From JAPOUP01 sp965203255 (GTDB lineage: Bacteria; Pseudomonadota; Alphaproteobacteria; Rhodobacterales; Rhodobacteraceae), in contig OZ241882.1 in NCBI GenBank assembly GCA_965203255.1, forward strand, positions 868,001-932,000: a stretch of 64,000 nucleotides of DNA, read 5' to 3'. This document shows, in pieces, positions 60,306 to 64,000 of this stretch. Every line of letters begins with the position of its first letter. The first letter of the stretch is position 1. Under the pieces are notes generated by a model. That model worked only from the letters and a program-made list of their open reading frames with translations. It ran no database searches and was not told the DNA's origin. Both the position numbers and the translations under genes were made by a program.

Positions 60306-63205
60306 GAGGCCCGTTCCGAATTTCCGGAGGTCTTGTCGACCGGTCACGCAGCCTTGGATTTTCATTCAATGGAAGAAGGATGAACGGATTTCAGGGTGAT
60401 ACCCTGGCCTCTGCGCTTCTCGCGAATGGCCAGCGGACCGTGGGAAGGTCATTCAAGTTCCATCGTCCAAGAGGTGTCTTCTCATCCGGGCCAGAGGAAC
60501 CGAGCGCACTGATGCGGATCCGCCGAAGGGGCGTCTGGAACCCCAATACGCGCGCAACTACCGTCGAACTGCATGATGGTCTGGAGGCCACAAGCCAGAA
60601 TCACCTCGGCCCTCTCGAATTCGACCTCTGGGCGATGAACGGGCTGCTGGCGCCGTTTCTTGGTGCGGGCTTCTACTACAAGACCTTCATGTGGCCAAAG
60701 TCATTCTGGGAAAAGCTCTATGAGCCCGTCATCCGCGCCGCCGCTGGCTTGGGAAGGCTCTCACCCGAACCTGATCCGGACACTTACGACCGTGGTTATC
60801 TGCACTGCGACCTGCTGGTGATAGGCGCTGGCCCTGCCGGACTGTCTGCCGCGCTGGCCGCTGGCCGCGCCGGTGCACGGACAATCATCGCGGACGAAGA
60901 TTTCCTCCCGGGCGGGCGGCTCAATGCAGAAAGCGACATCGTCGAAGGGATGGCTGGACACGAGTGGGCCAACGAAGCCTGGAACGAACTCGGGTCCATG
61001 GACAACGTAAGTCGAATGCTTCGCACAACGGTGTTCGGTGCCTTCGACCATGGAATTTACGGCGCTCTGGAACGCCGCACCGATCACCTGCCGAATGTCG
61101 GCGACGCCCCCCGCATGGTGGTCTGGCGAATCCACTCACGGCGTACCGTGCTGTGCGCCGGGGCGACGGAACGCTCCATAGCTTTCCCTATGAATGACCG
61201 ACCCGGGGTGATGCTCGCCGGAGCGGTCCGGTGCTACGTGAACCGGTTCGGTGTCGCACCGGGCCGAAGAGTCGCCGTGTTTGCCAACAACGAGGGTGGG
61301 CAGCGCACCGCTGAGGATCTCAGGGCACGGGACGTGGAAGTCGCGGCGGTGGTCGATACGCGAAGCGGCGGAGCGGTCGTCGATACGCGTGGCCGAAGGG
61401 GACTGAGGTCAGTGATCCTGAACGAAGGCGGACAGGTCGACGTCGACTGCCTCGCAGTGTCTGGTGGTTGGTCTCCAAACCTGCATCTGGCTTGCCATCA
61501 GCATGGAAAACCCAAATGGAGGGACGATATCGCCGCCTTTGTACCGGGCGGTTCACTTCCTCCTGGCATGTCTGTCGTCGGCGCAGCCCAAGGTGAAATG
61601 ACGCTCGCAGGTGCCTTGCTGCAGGGTCACGATGCAGGTGGGACCGCGGTTTCGGATCTAGGATTTTCTCCCGTCAGCGCACCGGCGCCATCATCCGAGG
61701 GCGAATTCTATGGAATCAGCGCGTTCTGGCAAGTCAAGGGATCCAAACTCTCCTGGGTTGATCTACAGAACGATGTCACATGCAAGGACATACGACAGAG
61801 CCATCAGGAGGGGTTTGGTCACGTCGAGCATCTGAAGCGCTATACAACGCTCGGCATGGCCACGGATCAGGGAAGAACCTCGAACACTTTGGGTGCCGCG
61901 GTTCTCGCCGAAGCGTCAGAAACGGATATGGATACGGTTGGACTCACCACGTTTCGTCCCCCCTACACGCCGGTTTCGGTCGGTGCCCTGGCAGGCAGGT
62001 CTCGCGGCAAGGAGTTCCGCCCCGTCCGCCTTACACCCAGCCACGGATGGGCTACCGGACAGGGCGCCGAATTCGTCGAAGTCGGCATGTGGCTACGCGC
62101 TCGATGGTTCAAACGCACGGGTGAGCACGGCTGGCGTGACAGTGTCGACAGGGAGGTGACGCAGACCCGCAGGGCTGTGGGAATCTGCGATGTTTCCACG
62201 CTTGGAAGGGTCGATATCCAGGGCCGTGATGCAGCGGAATTCCTGGATAGGATCTACGCCAATTCCTTCGCCAGCCTTCCTGTCGGAAGATGCCGCTACG
62301 GACTGATGCTACGTGAGGATGGAATCTGCTACGACGACGGCGTCTCCGCACGATTCAGCGAGACGCACTTCGTGATGACCACGACCACGGCCAATGCCGG
62401 ACTCGTGTTCCGCAACATGGAATTCGCCCGCCAATGCCTCTGGCCAGACCTTGACGTGCATCTGATCTCGACAACTGACGCCTGGGCGACATTTGCCGTC
62501 GCTGGCCCCAGCTCCCGCGCCTTGCTGCGGAAGGTCGTGGATAACCTTGACCTTTCAAATGAAGCTTTTCCCTTTATGGCCTGTGCCGAATGCACGGTCT
62601 TCGAAGGTACGCCAGCGCGGCTGTTCCGGATTTCGTTTTCGGGTGAACTTGCTTATGAAATCGCCGTCCCAACGCGATTTGGTGATGCGATGATCCGGGC
62701 AATGTTGGAAGTGGGGAAGGAATACGGTGCGGTGCCCTATGGAACCGAGGCACTGGGAGTCATGCGAATCGAGAAGGGCCATGCGGCAGGGAATGAGATG
62801 AACGGCCAGACGACTGCCGTCAATCTTGGTCTGGGCAAAATGGTTTCCAGAAAGAAGGATGCCATCGGATCCAAACTCAGCGAACGGCCGGAACTGAATT
62901 CGGAAGACTGTCTTCGCCTGACAGGGTTCCGCCCCGTTGACCGATCCGCTCAGTTGAACGCAGGAGCACATTTTGTCGAGCTGGAAGATGGCAATCCGAA
63001 CCCTGCCTCCGATCAGGGATATATGACTTCCGTCGCCTACTCCACGAGTCTGGGACACTCGATCGGACTTGGCTTTCTGAGGCGGGGCCACGACCGAATT
63101 GGCGAAGTCGTCCGCGCATATGATCCCGTGCGTGGAAGGAACACAAAGATCGAGGTCGTCTCACCCCATCACTTCGATCCAAATGGAGAGCGTCAGCGTG
63201 GCTGA
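60302..63205 (+). CDS. soxA: Sarcosine oxidase alpha-type / N-methylglutamate dehydrogenase subunit C
   Basis: The 967-residue subunit binds NAD and tetrahydrofolate. Order: a Fer2_4-like N-terminal domain without iron-sulphur cysteines (FNGRRMNGFQGDTLASALLA, FKFHRPRGVFSSGPEEPSAL), a nucleotide-binding domain (DLLVIGAGPAGLSAALAAGR, FADEDFLPGGRL-like ADEDFLPGGRLNAES), a second Rossmann region (RRVAVFANNEGGQRTAEDLR), then the GcvT folate domain from ~600 (RRAVGICDVSTLGRVDIQGR, SFSGELAYEIAVPTRFGDAM, LGVMRIEKGHAAGNEMNGQT). It takes the methylene group released by the beta subunit and makes methylene-THF or formaldehyde. Confidence 0.92.
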   Translation: MRGPFRISGGLVDRSRSLGFSFNGRRMNGFQGDTLASALLANGQRTVGRSFKFHRPRGVFSSGPEEPSALMRIRRRGVWNPNTRATTVELHDGLEATSQNHLGPLEFDLWAMNGLLAPFLGAGFYYKTFMWPKSFWEKLYEPVIRAAAGLGRLSPEPDPDTYDRGYLHCDLLVIGAGPAGLSAALAAGRAGARTIIADEDFLPGGRLNAESDIVEGMAGHEWANEAWNELGSMDNVSRMLRTTVFGAFDHGIYGALERRTDHLPNVGDAPRMVVWRIHSRRTVLCAGATERSIAFPMNDRPGVMLAGAVRCYVNRFGVAPGRRVAVFANNEGGQRTAEDLRARDVEVAAVVDTRSGGAVVDTRGRRGLRSVILNEGGQVDVDCLAVSGGWSPNLHLACHQHGKPKWRDDIAAFVPGGSLPPGMSVVGAAQGEMTLAGALLQGHDAGGTAVSDLGFSPVSAPAPSSEGEFYGISAFWQVKGSKLSWVDLQNDVTCKDIRQSHQEGFGHVEHLKRYTTLGMATDQGRTSNTLGAAVLAEASETDMDTVGLTTFRPPYTPVSVGALAGRSRGKEFRPVRLTPSHGWATGQGAEFVEVGMWLRARWFKRTGEHGWRDSVDREVTQTRRAVGICDVSTLGRVDIQGRDAAEFLDRIYANSFASLPVGRCRYGLMLREDGICYDDGVSARFSETHFVMTTTTANAGLVFRNMEFARQCLWPDLDVHLISTTDAWATFAVAGPSSRALLRKVVDNLDLSNEAFPFMACAECTVFEGTPARLFRISFSGELAYEIAVPTRFGDAMIRAMLEVGKEYGAVPYGTEALGVMRIEKGHAAGNEMNGQTTAVNLGLGKMVSRKKDAIGSKLSERPELNSEDCLRLTGFRPVDRSAQLNAGAHFVELEDGNPNPASDQGYMTSVAYSTSLGHSIGLGFLRRGHDRIGEVVRAYDPVRGRNTKIEVVSPHHFDPNGERQRG

Positions 63206-63755
63206 ACTGGCCAGAGCCACTGTACTTGGCGGGTATGACCAAACCATTGACGGGCTTCGCCTACGGGAGCGCCCTGAATTCGCACTTGTTTCGATTGCAT
63301 TGCCGCGAGGTCGGGAGGCAGAGGCTCGGCGGATGATTGATACTGCGTTCGGACTGGACTTGCCGGGTCCCGGCCGATCCGCATCAAATGAGACCCACCG
63401 ACTGATCTGGATGGATCCTGACCAGATGATGCTGATGTTCGAGGACGACGCACCGCTGGCGGAACCTGAAGTCAAGGGTATGTTGGAGGGATTCTGCTAC
63501 ACTACCAACCAGACCGATGGATGGGTCATTCTGTCGCTCGCCGGATCCAGGGTGCGAGAGGCGCTGAGCCGCCTCTGTCCCATCGACCTGCATGAAGGGG
63601 TGTTTCCTGTCGGCGCGGTTGCGCGCACTGTCATGGAGTATATGGGAGCGGTGGTACTGCGTGATGGAAGGAACAGTTTTCTACTGCTTTCCGCCAGTTC
63701 GTCAGCGGGATCCTTCCTGACAGCGGTTGAGGATTCAATCAGGTTCACGACATGA
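63198..63755 (+). CDS. soxG: Sarcosine oxidase gamma-type / N-methylglutamate dehydrogenase subunit D
   Basis: The gamma subunit has about 185 residues and overlaps the soxA end. GTG at 63198 is preferred because GGAGAG lies eight to thirteen bases upstream; ATG at 63183 is the alternative. Folate-domain-like fold without a complete active site: FALVSIALPRGREAEARRMI, ETHRLIWMDPDQMMLMFEDD, HEGVFPVGAVARTVMEYMGA. It completes soxBDAG, so the four-subunit enzyme is intact. Confidence 0.85.
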   Translation: MAELARATVLGGYDQTIDGLRLRERPEFALVSIALPRGREAEARRMIDTAFGLDLPGPGRSASNETHRLIWMDPDQMMLMFEDDAPLAEPEVKGMLEGFCYTTNQTDGWVILSLAGSRVREALSRLCPIDLHEGVFPVGAVARTVMEYMGAVVLRDGRNSFLLLSASSSAGSFLTAVEDSIRFTT

Positions 63756-63869
63756 TGGGATGTATTCACGCGTAAGAATCAGGGTCGCTGCAACCCCCAC
63801 GCTTCGGTTCGTGCCAGCCTCAGTAGATGCGCCATGCCCTACCGGACTGCGCCCTCGCCGCGGAAATGG
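63756..63869. other. Gap between soxG and the second IS30 copy
   Basis: About 110 bp with no recognised feature. Confidence 0.4.
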
Positions 63870-64000
63870 TCCCCCACTTCCACTCCGAAGTGCAACACCG
63901 GCCATTCCCGCAGCGAGGGCGGAGCCCGAGCGGAGGGAATGGCCGGAAGGCGTGGTCTGCGGCCCCCGGGCACCGCGGATCCGGCCCCGGGACGGCTGTG
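63870..64000 (-). mobile_element. Right end of a second IS30 copy, inverted (runs off the window)
   Basis: From cccacttccactccgaagtg onward the sequence is the near-identical reverse complement of 29455-29581, including the inverted repeat region (GGCCATTCCC ... GGGAATGGCC) and the GC-rich stretch beyond. The two IS30 copies therefore flank the entire methylated-amine region in opposite orientation. The transposase itself would lie outside the window. Confidence 0.88.

Overview
The window looks like a chromosomal segment of a marine or host-associated alphaproteobacterium, most likely of the Rhodobacterales (Roseobacter-like). The basis is the gene content: TMAO/methylamine genes with roseobacter-style organisation, sarcosine-oxidase-type and glxBCD-type genes, and a conserved 335-residue membrane protein at 551-1558 that I recall from that order. 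No rRNA, tRNA or CRISPR array was found. The host genes have moderate GC. They are interrupted by at least seven insertion sequences whose genes are visibly much richer in G and C, so the genome appears to be taking up foreign IS elements heavily.

Layout. (1) 1-7.4 kb: end of a pRiA4b ORF-3-like gene, a Rhodobacterales-type membrane protein, an IS1595-family element with an IS110 element nested inside it, an isolated hisA, and a HEAT-repeat protein. (2) 7.4-16.9 kb: an eight-gene minus-strand operon for hydroxyquinol (1,2,4-trihydroxybenzene) breakdown. It holds a maleylacetate reductase, a complete LivKGFHM-type ABC importer, an FAD phenol-type monooxygenase and a hydroxyquinol 1,2-dioxygenase, with a divergent LysR regulator. 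(3) 16.9-30.3 kb: an inositol-phosphatase gene, then a mobile-element graveyard with IS5, IS4/Tn5-like, IS630 and IS30 elements, a large gene split by the IS4 element, a segmental duplication whose two copies were each hit by a different IS, and an RTX calcium-binding protein. (4) 30.5-63.8 kb: a methylated-amine region. It contains amt, a 59-residue membrane peptide, a GlnT/GmaS-type ligase and a cytochrome P450; tmoXWV with TMAO demethylase tdm and a LysR regulator; a ten-gene operon running from a second glutamine-synthetase-like gene through mgsABC to trimethylamine monooxygenase tmm and a dimethylglycine-dehydrogenase-like flavoprotein; GntR and GlxA-type regulators; and soxBDAG/mgdABCD. 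The window ends inside a second, inverted copy of the IS30 element.

How the genes work together. TmoXWV would import TMAO. Tmm oxidises trimethylamine to TMAO, and Tdm cleaves TMAO to dimethylamine and formaldehyde. Methylamine would be joined to glutamate by a GmaS-type ligase, turned into N-methylglutamate by MgsABC, and oxidised by the four-subunit MgdABCD/SoxBDAG enzyme to release formaldehyde (or methylene-THF) and glutamate, with Amt handling ammonium. The known dimethylamine monooxygenase genes (dmmABC) are not in the window. The orphan P450 and the flavoprotein downstream of tmm are the unexplained oxidative genes.

The most unusual items are a transposase fused to a DruA/DUF4338 domain, an 811-residue protein with a nuclease-like core that is recoverable across a precise 9-bp target duplication, the nested IS1595/IS110 element with an exact 8-bp target duplication, a 68-codon gene joined by ATGA overlaps on both sides just before tmm, and a sarcosine-oxidase delta subunit with no cysteines.
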